Shown: positions 35,441-49,900 of the stretch, one piece after another
How the letters are laid out: the number at the start of each line of letters is the position of its first letter
Numbering within the stretch: the first letter of the stretch is position 1
NCBI GenBank assembly: GCA_007844125.1
Contig: CM017563.1
Coordinates: forward strand, 30,246,328-30,310,327
Reading direction: 5' to 3'
Source: Sinonovacula constricta
Lineage: Eukaryota > Mollusca > Bivalvia > Cardiida > Solecurtidae
Length of the DNA: 64,000 nucleotides
Notes under the pieces: model-generated
Told to the model about the DNA's origin: nothing
The model's database searches: none
Seen by the model: the letters and a program-made list of their open reading frames with translations, nothing else
Made by a program: the position numbers and the translations under genes

Positions 35441-38400
35441 AAAATAAATAAATAAATATGATATTATCGACACATTCCGTTTCGATTATTGTTTACGGAG
35501 TTATTGCCCTTTTTAAATTTCTGTATAATGTGATATAGGACCATTCGCGTCCGGGTATTGCTGAGCAGTGGAATTCAATGATACTTTATGGAAAGCTATG
35601 CTTATAAGTGCAGAAGTCCATATTGTCAGCAGATTCTGGTTTGATTATTTTTACAGAGTTATTGGCCTTTTATTGAAAGCTTCACTAACATTAGTAGATG
35701 CGCATGTATTCAGCTCTTTTCGATTGAATGAATTTTATAGAGTTATTGCCCTTTTTAAGTTCTATATAGCTTGATACTGGAACGTTCTTGTCCGGGCTTT
35801 TTCTCTGCAACCAGGAGTTGGAATTCATTGACACTCTATGGAGAGCTTCACTAACAAGAGTAAATGTACATAATTTCAGCATATTTCAACAAAATGATTT
35901 TTGACAGAGTTATGGTTCTTTGAAATACTGTATAGTGTAGCACTATTATAGCAACCACTTGCAACATCCAAAAACACTATATATAAGGATCATCACTTGT
36001 TATTGGCGATTCACATAATACCAAGAGAAACATCTATGTGATATATTGTTGTATTTATCATAATTTTGAAAACACATGTACTTTGCTGTTTTTGTCTACA
36101 CAGGAGTGTGTGAGCCGATCGACAGTGAGTTCTGCCGCGAGAAAAATAGTGCGGCGCGTATACGTGAATGCCCGGGCTTCAGGACAGAAACAGTGGAAGT
36201 GTGTGATGGTTCTGAAGATGCGGGTAAACCACGCTTTTTTCAAATACATAATCACCATTGTCGTTTTAAAGTATAAGCCATCTCTATTGTGGGTAAGTAC
36301 CTAATTTTAGAAATATTATCATGATTCTAATTTGCTTATTGTTCACCATGTGTTCTCTTCGTGCGTATTGCCTACCTTTTTCTAACAAGATACGATTTTG
36401 ACACTAACTGAATTGTTACATGTAGACAGAACAAATCGCGAAAAAGCATCGCTCTGTATTCTTTCCACCTGTATAAAAAGCTCGACAGTAATGTCTGCTA
36501 AAATAGATATCGACGTCAGAGTGGATTACCCAAATGATTATATAACGTGATATCAAAAGTAAGTCTAAGTGTATCTCTCCAGCGTGGCTCGGATAGGAAA
36601 TACATGTTTTCAATGAAGAGTGATAACTTATGCTTGACTGTTCCTACAGATCTAGGACATCAATGAACAGCATTTTGCAGGAACGTTTCAGATAACAATG
36701 ATTAATTTGGTTATTTGAGAAAAGAAATGTTGGTCCAAACTGTCGGTACCACCTTTATGAGTACTCAGTAGTAAACAGAGGGGCGGTGGTATATTTCTGC
36801 AGTATACCAAATATTTACCTTAAAGGAATGTCAGTCATTGCAATTTGAGTAGTAAGAGTAATGTCCCCTCATGAACCTCAAAGGAAATACATGAACGGAT
36901 TTGGCTTATATCTAGACCTTTGCACTGCTCCCCATTATTGCTTTAATTGCAGGTCCATTCATATCTTAGTGTTAAACAAGTAACTTTTATTTAAATGTAT
37001 GAAAATCAAAAGCTTTAAATTAAATTTAAATCGTATTTATTAAGTGCAGAGATTTCTTGAAGAAATACAAGTACACGTAATAAAAACAACTTCTTAAGTA
37101 AAATGATTAGTTCCTTTAGCTTTTGATTGCGAGGTCTAGTGGTTGAGAAGTTAGATGCCAGGATCGGAGTCTCGTATTTCGTCCGGCAGCACCAACCACT
37201 AACTGGACATCCCTCCGGATAGTTATACCATCTGGGTATTTGTTGTACAGTCAAAAGAGACTAATATGTGGTTGAAATTTAATTTAATAATTTTATGAAA
37301 TGTAATTTATTGCCTAATTTGAACTCGAATTCAGCTCTAAGCAAGATTGGCAAATTAGAAAAGAAACGCATACACCTATATACATGTGTAAAAAGTACGT
37401 TGACAAACGTCCGAATAGATGTACCACCAAATTGTTAAGAAAGCATGCAATGAATTTCTCGGAATAAGCTTACGTAGTTGTGAAACATTTACAAAGAGCA
37501 TGCAACCTGTTCACCATCGTCGGAGTCCACAGTTACTGAATAGGACTTTGTTATATATTCTTATTCACTCCATTCATACACTGTGGGATAATTGTCTTTT
37601 CACCGATTTCGCCTAAAGCCAAAGCAGTTAAATCATTGGCCGCAGGACAAAATGTGCACCTATTATCCAATCGAATGGCTCGTACTATGAAGATTTCGGC
37701 TTTCCTTCGAAAATGACGTCATCAATGCAAAGAGAATTCCATTCGGAACACCTCGCCCTTTCTCTCATTGTCAAGGTATTTGGACTTGACATCCAACACT
37801 ATATGCTGTCATAATAATTGTTTTATTTGTCGATGGAAATGCTTGGTGTTTGAGTGAAATAAATTTAAGATAAAGATATTTATTAAATAGTGTAAATGCC
37901 AGCAGAGGTTCTTCTACATAAACGAACAGATACAGTAAGCTTTAGCATAACTCTGTCTCCACTGACTGACTTTGAATTTGCAACATTTTGTTGTTCTCAT
38001 GGCCTGTAAAACTATGTACTGGCAATTCTGCGATTTCTTTATTCCTTTTTTGTAAAACACGTCAATGTGCAATTATTACTCATATCAGCACATACTAGAA
38101 ACTACTTACCCTGATGAATTTTACTTTCATTGCATACCAAGTAGATCAGTTTAACTTTGTCCACCATTTTGGAACTATTTCTGTATGGCTACTACTTAAT
38201 CCGAGTCTATTTCGAGTGAGATAATTCAAATTCCAGATATTTTGAGACCTCCACACGTACGAGTAGCGGAAATGTAAGCGTTGTTTTTATTGGCTGACAT
38301 CTGTTCAAATTTAACTCTTAACACGGCGATATCGTGGATAAAAATCCTATGGTGTATAAATGGAGTGAAACGTATTCAGTAGCCGTGGGCTCCGAAGATG

Positions 38401-41400
38401 TCTGTTCACAAGACCCTAATCAGACGCACCATTCGCATCATCTTCGCCCATTTTCGTACACGTTGGGAAAGGAACTTTCTGAAGGAAAATCAGCCGAATT
38501 GTTTCGAAAATAAGCTGAAATTAAAAGAACTGAGTTGTTCTGAATGCGGAGTAATTCAAATAATTCCGTCATAAGGACGATGACGTAGATATCGCCGATG
38601 CGTTTCAATTGACAAGATCCTGCTTCCTTATCGTCTGTCGTTATACATATGCTACAATAGCTTGGTTTCTTAAACAACAAATACACAGGTTTGTCTAACT
38701 TAACGGGAAATGAACATAATGAACATCATGTAACGTTGTTGCATGAACACAATTTGGGGATAATTTTTCAAGCATCTTTTCATCCTTCTCGCGGGCTTTC
38801 CGCAGCTTCCGTGTCCTACATTTATACCAGTAACCACTCCGTTTATGATAGTTATCAGTCTATTGAGTTATTTGGGGAAAGTATAACACGTACATTAACG
38901 TTGGAAAAAACAACTGTAAAATTACAAAGAAGATACTGTTAAAACATAGTTATTTGAATGCTAAAATTTATTATCTAAAGATTTTATGATGTTAAACATC
39001 CAATGGTAATAACTGAATGCACACTTTCAGCTGAGTAATTAAAGCTGGTATCAGACAGTTTGGACCAGACGTTTCTCTCTCAAATAACCAAATAAATTAT
39101 TGCCGGCTAAAAAAAATCGGACAAATGCTGATTATTGAGTTTCTATATTAATGTGAAAAGTAAAACATAACACATCAATCGTCAATACAAATAGGTATTT
39201 TCTATCTGAGCCACGCTGAACAGTTAGCTATATTTAAACTAGGAAAACTATCTGGTATAAACGGAGACAATACTCTTAAACAGTACATTTTGTATATTGT
39301 TTCTTACAGAAACGGAGACCTTTGACCTTCGACTGAACATCAGTGCAGTGCCTGAGCAAATGACGACCTACGTATGCCAGGTTTTTGACCTCCCGTTTGC
39401 CGAGAATCAAACCTACGACCTGTTCTCTGGCAAGCCCATCATAGGCAATCGAGAGGTTCTTCATCACATGGTTTTGTTTGGGTGCGATAACAATGGTGAG
39501 TAGGAATTTCTTCTGAAATCTAATTTTGTGTGTGTTCTTTATTGTATTAAATAAAGAGGAACGCATTCGCAATTGTATGTTGCAACTAAAGTATTTTCTT
39601 TCATCGATCTAAACAAGCTGTTTAAAGAGTTGCCAGTTAGGTTCAGGTCTTCATTTTGTGGGAGCGACAACTATTAGTTTCAAGAACGGAGGTCTTCCAA
39701 CTTCTTTAGTAAAAACTTCTATAAAAGTACTATTCTATGACACTGTACATAGTGTCGTCCCGGTTTCTATTGCAAAACAAACAAAATGGTTGGTTGCCGT
39801 TATCATAGATTTACAGACTTACCCTTTAAATGACAAGCACGAGCATGCAGTCAAACGTTTCCGATATCATATATTTGCCATTGGTGGATAAAAACACTAA
39901 GTGATACAATGTTTCAAACATATTAAGTGTTTGATTTAAAACAACAACAACAATTACTACTACTACATTGAAGTACTCTTTTTACTTGTACCTCGTGTGT
40001 TGCAAGAAATTGTAATTATACAGGAAACTGAAACAGGCATGAAGTGCGGAAAGTATATTACGTAAATCAAATATGTTTTACATAAAGCTACATATTTTTA
40101 TAACCTTAAAAACCAATTGTAAGCAAATGTCAAAGTTTACAGAAGAAAAAGAACAATAGAAATATACCGGAATATGTTTTGTTTTTTTCGAATCCGGATA
40201 TGTTAAACAGAAATTTAAAGAAAAAAAAATGTTTATGGATATGAAGTGTCGTGAATAAAATAAGGAACAAGGAAATTGTAAACAAGTTAACAAACTAGTC
40301 CGAACATGAGTCCTGTTGCATAATATAATGTCAACCGGAAAGCGTTGTTCGTCCAACTATCAAGAGTACATTGGGTAGACGCAGAGAGTACAGGACACGT
40401 ATGATAGTACGGAAAAAGGGCATCATGGCCTTCATCAAAAGTAATAGAAGAAACTGTGCAGTACCAATTTAAGTCATGTTTCAACTGAAGTATCAAGCTT
40501 AACTTATATTTCCGCTTTTTTAAAGTAAAACGTCCAACCAACAGATTTTCAGCTGCCCACATAATGTATTCATTCGAAGCAGACACAGTGCTGCCTCTAC
40601 AGTGATTCCCACATACTTCCACATTATTGTGGCCATGTGCCAAACCACACTATTCTAGCAATGTGCCAAACCACACTATTCTGGCAATGTGCCAACTGGT
40701 GGGGGCACTTTCAGTATAAAATGATCGTTATACAAAATACCTGTAGTGACACTATAGTAATTTCAAGGTCTGTGGATATATCCGGGACTTCCGTACTTCT
40801 GTACTTTTCACAGTCGTTTTTTTTTAACTGAGCAGCCATGGTCGACCCTGACATACATTGATGTGAAACTCGGCAATAGTAAGAATGAGACATATATTAA
40901 AAAAAACAGACAACCTTGTGGTTTGTTTTGTGGTTAAACGAAAAAAAAAAAAAAAACACGACGGAAACATAACATGCTTTGAAAAATTCTTCAAACCGGA
41001 TGTTGTTATGACATTGTCTTGTTTATTATGTTATGCCAGGGGCGTGCCTAACGACTGTTGAGAATATGAACTATTTCTAGGGCATCCGGGGGCATGACCC
41101 ACCGGAGCATTCGGAAGGGGGGGGGGGGGGGGGGAGGGGGCGGTACGGTAGGGTAAACACGTAAAATCAGCCTATAATTTATTTGCTTTAACATGAGTTT
41201 AACTAGTAAATAAATAAGACTGGCAAAGTATTTGTAAACTCTGATCAGACATTTAATTGTAGTTACATAAGCAAAATAATAAAAATATTTAAAATATACA
41301 ACAATGAAAACATAACAATTAATGGGTGTGTGTTATATATGTAAAATACTTACTAAACGTATCAAGATTCAATGTTGATTGAAATGATCGAATGAATTGT

Positions 41401-43968
41401 TAACGGTTTTGCATTAATAAGCTAGGCCATATACAATCTTGATAATTTCGATTAATACTGTCATTCATTTAAATACCGACACCAGCAGGACCCAAGGGCC
41501 CGTTTGGTGAGAGAGGCGGTCTGCCAATAAGGTGGCGTGAGTTCGACTTTTTGTAGCGATTTAGTCATGAAATTATTTTCGAGGTCTGCACATATCTTCG
41601 CTGTTTTCTATACATTAAAAATCAATGCGATTTCCTTCGCCTTTTATCGGACAAACACGCCCACTACTTGCCCGGCACTGATGGTCTTGTTGCGGTGAAT
41701 GTGCAACTTGCGGTGTAATGTGCAACAAAGCTAAACTTGACAATTGGCCAGCTGTCATGGTCGATCTCAGATACGTTTTCAGCCGTCGCATTGAGCTAAA
41801 TGACCACTCGGCTGATGCCGTGAAGATAGGCATAGATAGGAACACATGCAGGCAAATTACCGTATTCGGATAAACATCTACATTCAGCGTTTCCGAAATA
41901 GTCGAGGGCTGATATAAAAACAACAACAACAAAAAAAAACGGTGCTGCCGGTCGGTCTTCCGCTTGTAGTAGACGGTCAAACAGCTCCGTAGCCAGATGA
42001 TACATAAACGGAAAAACATGTTGAGTCTCCAATAGCCAGAAATAGTATCAGACAGGGCATTCGCTCGATGTTGTTGTCGCGCAACTGTGCGTGGTTGAAC
42101 GTCGACGCACGCGGCCAATTCCACGGACTTGTCATATAACGCGTTCCATAGGCACTCGTTGTTGCGTTGCTCGGCGATATACCCGAAATGAGTGACAGCG
42201 AGCTTGAAGGCGTCGGCTTCTGAATCTTCTAAAGGAGCTTCTATAGGCTCTTGCTGCCCATTTGTTTCACAGAGCGACCGTAACTTGGTTTGACGAGTCG
42301 TCGCCGCGCGGTTTTCTGCGTTTTTGTGAACGCTTCTTGTTATCGCAGTAAACGTTTTGCAGAATAGATGGAACAAAACGCCACCTCTTGAACAGTTGAC
42401 ATCATGTTGCGTGCCACCGTTTCCTTTGATGCATGACAGACAGCCAGATTACGATAATGAGCGCAACAATATGTGTATATGGCCCATGTGAGGATTTCTC
42501 AAATTCTTGCTGGGACACTTCTGAATTTACCAGACATGAAGTCCCGTCATACCCATGCCCCCCCCCCCCCCCCCCCCCCCACACACACACACCTCATTTT
42601 ACAACCGCAATCTCGGAGCTAGTAGTAGACTCGCAGTGGGCAAACCCTATAAAGTTTTCAGCAATCGTGAATGCCTCTTTGTCAAAATACAAAGTAAAAT
42701 TATCCAGGTAATGCCAAAAAAGGAAATGCCTCATTCCTTGAATGCCAGATGATAGTAGTATAAACTCTACAAAAACCTTCAATAAATGTTTGTTACAAAA
42801 AAACTGCGTTCCTGAAACCAAGTGTCGATGGTACATCAGGCATCTGGTCAGAGAATACACAGGGGGATTTTAAATTAAAGATTGTATGAAGGCACCTACC
42901 TTGCAAAATATATCCATTTTAACAAAATCACCGCCTAAGCCACCATTTTTATCCCAATGCAACATTGTCCTCGATTAACTATCCTCGGATGCAGTGCCAC
43001 ATCCAGTGACCTGATTGTACTCTCACTGTCTTAGTACAATTGTCTCAGAGCAGGAAGAAACAGAAATATGTATGATTGAAGTATGATAGCAGAACAATTA
43101 GCAGAATTTGGAAAAGGCTTAAATTACACGGATTTTAATTAGTGAAGACAACTGGTAGTATCTAACGAGGGTTTGCGGCGATTTTAATTCGCTTTTTGAC
43201 GTTTTTATTTTTTCAATTTTCGGAAGCAAGTGCAAGCAAGTGCGTAAGTTCGTAAGCCCAGGACACGACCCTGTACGCGAGTACCAAAATAGAAAAGCAG
43301 GTCAAGTTTTTTTAAAAGTAATTATGCAATTATCAGGTCTGAAATTGTTCCCAAATATGTCGCCATATTACGTGCATGTACTGTAGTGACAGACATGTAA
43401 AACTGAGCGAAATCATTACACACTATAGTTTAGGCTGCAGTTCATTCACCTTATTATCTGTTATATGTAACATTCAAATGTTCAAATTATATACATTATT
43501 TACTGCCGATGATATTTCAAAATCAGGAGTACTTTTTCAGTCGCATGTTATTGTGATGGTGACTGTCCATTTAAAATTAAATACACAGGATAAGTTTATG
43601 TTCATGTTACTGTTTCACAAAACGAACATATTTTCATGCTCGCCAAAGGCCTAAAAGTGAAAGGCAATTGTAAATAAAAACCCCTCGACGACGACATAAT
43701 GCATGAACGAAGCGGACACAAATTAATCTTGAGTTGTTAACATATTGTCCATAACAGTTATTAAAAACATTAAACTCAAAAGGCCATTATCTGTGTTAAC
43801 ATGGTACTTGCCAGCAAAAAAAGCTGTTTATATTTTTTATTTTTAGTCTTCTTCCACCACGATGTGCTTAACGTTGATGAGGATAAGGTCAGCTGTGCAT
43901 GTACGTCGTGGTAGATGGAATGCCCATAAGTAAAAATAATGCAAACAAGAACCACGGAAACTACCACT

Positions 43969-43999
<31 letters not shown>

Positions 44000-46900
44000 C
44001 GACAAATATTTCATTACTTAACTGTGACCGTGTTTGCTTCATTAAAAAAATAACCTTTCATTACTATTTAAAATATAATTCAGATGTGCTCGCGGACCCA
44101 TCACGTGGCTTGTTCACGTGCTTCATGAACGACCAGACTGGTTGCCGGTCAATGATTGCAGCGTTTGCCGCATGGGATGATGACGTCAATGCGTTCTGTC
44201 TCCCGGACCATGTAGGAGTAAAGTTGGGTCCCGGCGGCTTTAGCCGTCTGATGATACAGGTAATTTGAAAATTCTACTTTCTATTTATTGCATGAAAAAA
44301 TAGGCTTCATAAAGTTTACGAAGAAGTATGATAGGCATGGCTCAAAAATGAGAAACACGAATATTCGCTCGAAAAATCTAGATAACTGGAGATTAGTAAC
44401 TTAAAGAACAACACCCTCACTGGGTTGGCACATGTCCTTTTAAAAACCCTTTACAATACAATCAATGGATTGGAGAACAATCCAATTACCGGTTCTTATG
44501 TGTTTTATAATTAAAAGTTTATAATTTCCATAATGTTGAAATGTAATACTATCCGTTATTGTTTTCGCCGTCACTGAGGTAATTAGGTGAAAACAGGACA
44601 TAATTTAATAGCATTGTTACAATTATGATATTTTTGTTTACAAATCAGTATCACTGGACGAATATTGAAATGAAACCTGGTCTAACAGACAATTCCGGCA
44701 TACGGTTGTTCTACACATCGCGCATGCGAAACCATACTTCCGGTATGCTTATGGTGGGACAGACGTATCTGGAAATCCCGCCAGGGAAAGAACGATCAAC
44801 ATTTTCCGGCGGATGTGTTGAGGAATGCTCCAAACATCGTATCAAGGCCCCGGTTAAGGTCATCGATCTCTTCCATCACATGCATTATCTCGGTGAGACA
44901 ATAAGAATGAGAATATCTTAAGAATGTCTCATTTGAAATAGTTTTTTGCTACATAACTGTTGCCGTTAACGGCTAATTCCCCACCTGAATTTTTTCCCTC
45001 TAGCTGAAAAATTCCCCTCGATCTTAAAAAATACCTATTATGGCTTATATGCCTTTAAAAATCGCATTTTTGTTCAAATCGTCGATGTTTAGAACACGCA
45101 GTATCCACTTCAGTTTCCAGAGTGTGCAAAACACCAGGGCCAGGTATTCAGAACCTGCCGTCAACAGAATAGACATTTAACAAATAGATAGCCTATATAT
45201 GACTGAATAACGATCCTGAAGGTGTGTGATAGTTTGATCACGGGAAGTAACTGCTGGCCGGCCCTGTCCCGATCGTTCCGAAATTTAAACTATCTTTCGC
45301 GTTTTATTCCCCTACTAAAAGCCCAGGTCTTTTACCCCAAAAGGAAAAAAACCCACCAGGTTTAGAAATGAAATGGGGCGGAGGATTTCACGTGAAGTCA
45401 TACGGTAATCTAAACAAATGCGATATTTAACGTCTTAATTGTTAAGCAAGTTATAAAAAGTCGCTCTAAATGTCTTGCTTTACAAAATCTACAAATAACC
45501 ACTATCGGAATTTCTGCTAAAATTGACAACGACATTACAGCGAATATAACGTCATCTCAAAAAGCGCCGTCATTCAGAAAGAAAATACATGTTTGTAATG
45601 ACGAGTGGAGAGTTCTGCTTCTCCTTTCTTTTAGATGTAGGACATCAATAAACAGCACTTCGAGGAATTTTTCATTTAACAATAACTAATTTGTAAGTTT
45701 GAGAGAAAGAAAATGGGGCACACGCTGTCGGATTCCACTTTATATTACACTTATCAACATCGATACCGCCGTTCTGTTATAACAACACATTTAAAAATAT
45801 TTTCTCAAATATTTATTATCCTTTTTATTCTTTGTAGCCACATTTGGAAAACCTTATGTCTTTTTAAACGATCTTTAATTCATTGCCAGAAAATATTAGA
45901 AAAAATGCTGTTTCTTTTCAAGGCAAGGAACAATACGTGGAGATTTACAGGAACGGGTCACGTGTCCGTCTTCTTTCGAGTGAAACTGATTTCGACTATA
46001 ACGTTCCAAAGTTCTTCAGGTATGATCCCTGTGTTCAGAATATTACCTTATTGATTCCTTCCTTAAAGCCAATGAGTCTTGTTCAAATAACTAGAAAAAA
46101 TAACGGTCATTAGATTTTTTTTACTTCATTTCAAATCTGGTTGCATAAATTGTATAACTAAGGTATTTTTTATTTCATATTAACTGCAAAGATGTTAATG
46201 AAAGAAGTACATTGCTTTGAGATGTATTCCATGAATTGGTCATTAGTAAACGTCAAAACTATAAAGTTTGATATTTTTGACAAAAAATAAATATGCAACC
46301 AGATTTGACACTAAGCAAAAAGGGTGATGGCCATTCTGTTTCCATTCATCTGGAAAAAAGCTAAAAAACTAAACATTTGAAAACGTGAGAAGCCCCAGGA
46401 CTGTCATACAGTAACGTCTCAGTAGATGAACGAGAGTGTTTTAAAATGAATAAACTAAGCTTAACGATATTTGCAGAAGCTGATCCAGAAAATTTTGGTT
46501 GGGGAGTATGAATCAAGATCCATTCAACTTTATCGCAGTATAATAATTACTAGGTATATATATACACAGTAAGGGAACCTAACTTCGAACTAAGTAGTCA
46601 ACAGACAAATTTTTCTTTAAAAGATAAGTATTTTAAAGCTTACTTGTATGTGTTTTCACAACACTACTCTTTTAAATGGCTGGTGTGTGTGTGTGTTTGT
46701 GTGTTTGTGTGTGTATGTGTGTGTGTGTGTGTGTGTGCATCCCCTCCCCCACCCCCCTCTGGATTCGTCCCTGCATGTAGCTCATTTTTGTGGATTTGAA
46801 CTTTCGCATTGTTAAATGGTTCCGCTATAAATAGAAACAGATAAATATATTTTATCATTTACAAATAAATGTATTTTATCTTTTACAAATAGACGTTTAT

Positions 46901-49900
46901 GAATACCACGTTAAATGTTTTATTGTGTAGAACATTTTATTGTCTGCAATGTTTGACAGTAATCCGTTCCCATAATTCTTTGAGCGCCTTCACCTTGTCC
47001 GCTCGTTCAGTGTTGGTACATATTAATAACTTCAGGTAAAGCAGCCAGCAATAACAGGAGTACCAGAACAGCAGACCATATACAAGTCTGTATTTAGTAG
47101 ACCATTGTTTTTTTCTTTCACAGCGAGTATGTCTCTACATATTTTCCATATCCCGAATGTCTTCTCTCTTTATCAGATTCAAGGACTCGATTGAACTTCT
47201 GCCAGGGGACTACATCAAGACGACATGCGTATTCGATTCTAGATGGACCAACCGCACCACATTCTTTGGAGAAGGTACACAGGATGAGATGTGCTTTACG
47301 TTCATAAGGTATCAGCTGGTGACTTTACCCATTTCTGTATAATTTCTCATTTTCTGAGACTATGTTCTTTTAAGTATGCACTCATATAAAGCCTCCTCGG
47401 CAGTGTAAACGTTAGTGCGTATGTTTTTCTCTCATTTTTACATGTTTGTCACTTAAGTACTAATTATTATTATTTGAACTATTTTCATGCCTAATTACAC
47501 AGATGGGATAATCCCGCAGATGTAAACATACAATTTCCAAGCAGAGATGTCGTTTGTACCTCACTACTTTCTGAGCCAATCACAGAGGTGAATGGATTTT
47601 TCTCCATATAATGGCGCAGCCCTAAAAAATATTGATTCAAAGGGCTTCCAATATGTGTTTAAAAAAGACAATATGATATCTGACGAACGACAACGCCGGA
47701 CATCCGATTAGTACTTTGACTTTAAGTAACACTAAAAACTATGATCCATCAATAAGCCCTCACATCGACATAACATATGTGTTGCATATGATGGAAATGT
47801 ATCGAATAATTCATTTAATAACGCCACTAATCTGTCAAGAAATTCATTTAAGGAATATTGAACGAGTAGCAACCCTCATAAGGCCCTTCTAACAGGTGAG
47901 AATAAACCTGCTTAACCCACGTGGTTCAGTCAATGACACGATGTCGCAGTTGTTCTTTGGGGCCATTTTCAGAGAAAAGAACCAAGCGTTCCATTTTAAC
48001 AGTGTAGCTTGCAACAATAAATCTAAGCTCGCAATTATAAAAGTAGCAGGCATTGATCCGAATTCGCAGCCGTTTAGCGAGGTTTTGTTTAACAAAAGAT
48101 ACCGAGTACGCCGATGAAAGAAATGCAGCTTGTAATGATAGATGAAACAGACAACAAGGAAGATAACAAAGTAGCAGATTGTCAAGTTCCAATCAGAATT
48201 ACGGTTCGTAACTCTAATATGTTTATTTAATGAATCGACAGTATAATCAGAGTGTTTTGTCTGTAGAATAGCCTTCTTCTTGTTTACATCACATGTTCTC
48301 TACACCAACTTGGTTATATAAGTGGTAAGAAGTTGAAGTGGTACACATTTGTAATACATAATAACCACTCGCATCACCTCGGCCATTTATATGAAACAGA
48401 CTTGTTAGGATTCCGCCGAGCAGTTACGAATGACATGAAAACTTCAACAACAGCTTATTGGTCACATTTATAACGCATTCCATAAAGGGCGCCGCCCTTC
48501 CGCGCGGACGCCAATAAGGTGACCTGTGTCATAACTGATTGCCTCCCCTTTTCAAGACAAAGAATAGGTACATTCAACTACATGTATATTGAAAGCAAAT
48601 GCCACGGGCAATTTACTTCAAGTTAAAAAACAACAACAACAACACTGTACAGGCAAGTTTGATTAGACAAAGACCTCATGTTCGAAGCCGGAAGCTCCGA
48701 AGTGATTGGTCTCATTAATTACGGTACATTAACATGCCAATCAGAAGATTGCAATCCGATCAATAGTTTAACGTTTTATAACCTTTTCTTCACATCAGAT
48801 TTTGTTTGTTAATGTCATCCATTTAATTAATTCTCTTTCACGGTCGAGTCATTAAACATTCAGTTAAATTATGTCCGTTTATAGATCACTTTGTTTTAAT
48901 AATTGCATCAGTGTACAAAAACATGAACCGCCCACAACATATTAATCATCGTTTTCTTTGTAACGTCAATAATTTTGACATTCACTGCGGTGAGCCTGTG
49001 GTAGACAAATGTGATAGTATCGAACGACAACTCTGCGTTCGATGATGCAATCGGAACTCATCGGGTAATTCCGTCCTCATGACAATCATCCCTCGGATAT
49101 ATCTGGTGTAAAGATACTTAAACAAATCACGATCGTATTGTTCGCGGGAAGTAAAAAATAGGCCTTAAATGTAGTTCGCACAAAACATATTAAACAATGG
49201 CGTCGTTTGACAGCTGTTTTGTTTGCTGGGCTTTGTAAATTAAATTTGGATGATTTAAATTTGAAGCAGCCACAAATTGAGGTTTAACTGGCATCGTACT
49301 CAAGTGAGCTGTCATCCGAGCTGGCATCTTTGTTTTGACATTCTTTCACAAAATAAGTCCCATTTAGGGAAATGGCCGAGGTGATCCGACTAACTACATT
49401 CATCCGAGAGATGATTCGTGAACTATCCGAGGTGTTTCGATTGACGATGATGATTTAAATCAAGTAAATCTATATGTCCTTGTATTTCATGACAGATTCT
49501 ACCCACTTGAAAACTTACCACTGCTCGAAGGCGGCTGCTCCGAGTACAAGTCTATACCGCTGTGTAAAGTGTTCACACCGAAGCGTTACATCATAAGCGG
49601 GTGTGACGTCAGACAATTCTTCACGGAGAAGAAACGACTGTTCGCCAACGTTCTACAGAACTGTCGTGTGTTTGGCAAATGTCTCCCGGAATGCAAGGAA
49701 ACTCTTCGTAAATTGCATAAGCATCCTTGCCTCAATAACGACATAGGAGATCTCATAAAGAGTCATTTCATGACAATAGCCAATGAAGATATTCAGGTCC
49801 TGGCGGCAATGAATCTGTGTTCAGCGAACGGGAATGGGGATGTAATTTCTTCAAGTCGCCATTCTTCCAATACCGAACTCTTGCATCGGATCGACTCGAC

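Noticed and set aside
42433..42752. Pro/His-rich frames over the C-run at 42559
   Set aside because: Made by the poly-C and (CA)n tract inside a dead transposon; no conserved content.
47504..47590. Possible extra exon between exons 8 and 9 of the monooxygenase gene (GATGGGATAATCCCGCAG)
   Set aside because: Exon 8 ends in phase 2 and exon 9 begins with the matching base to give I-R-F-Y-P, the expected family sequence, so nothing is missing between them.
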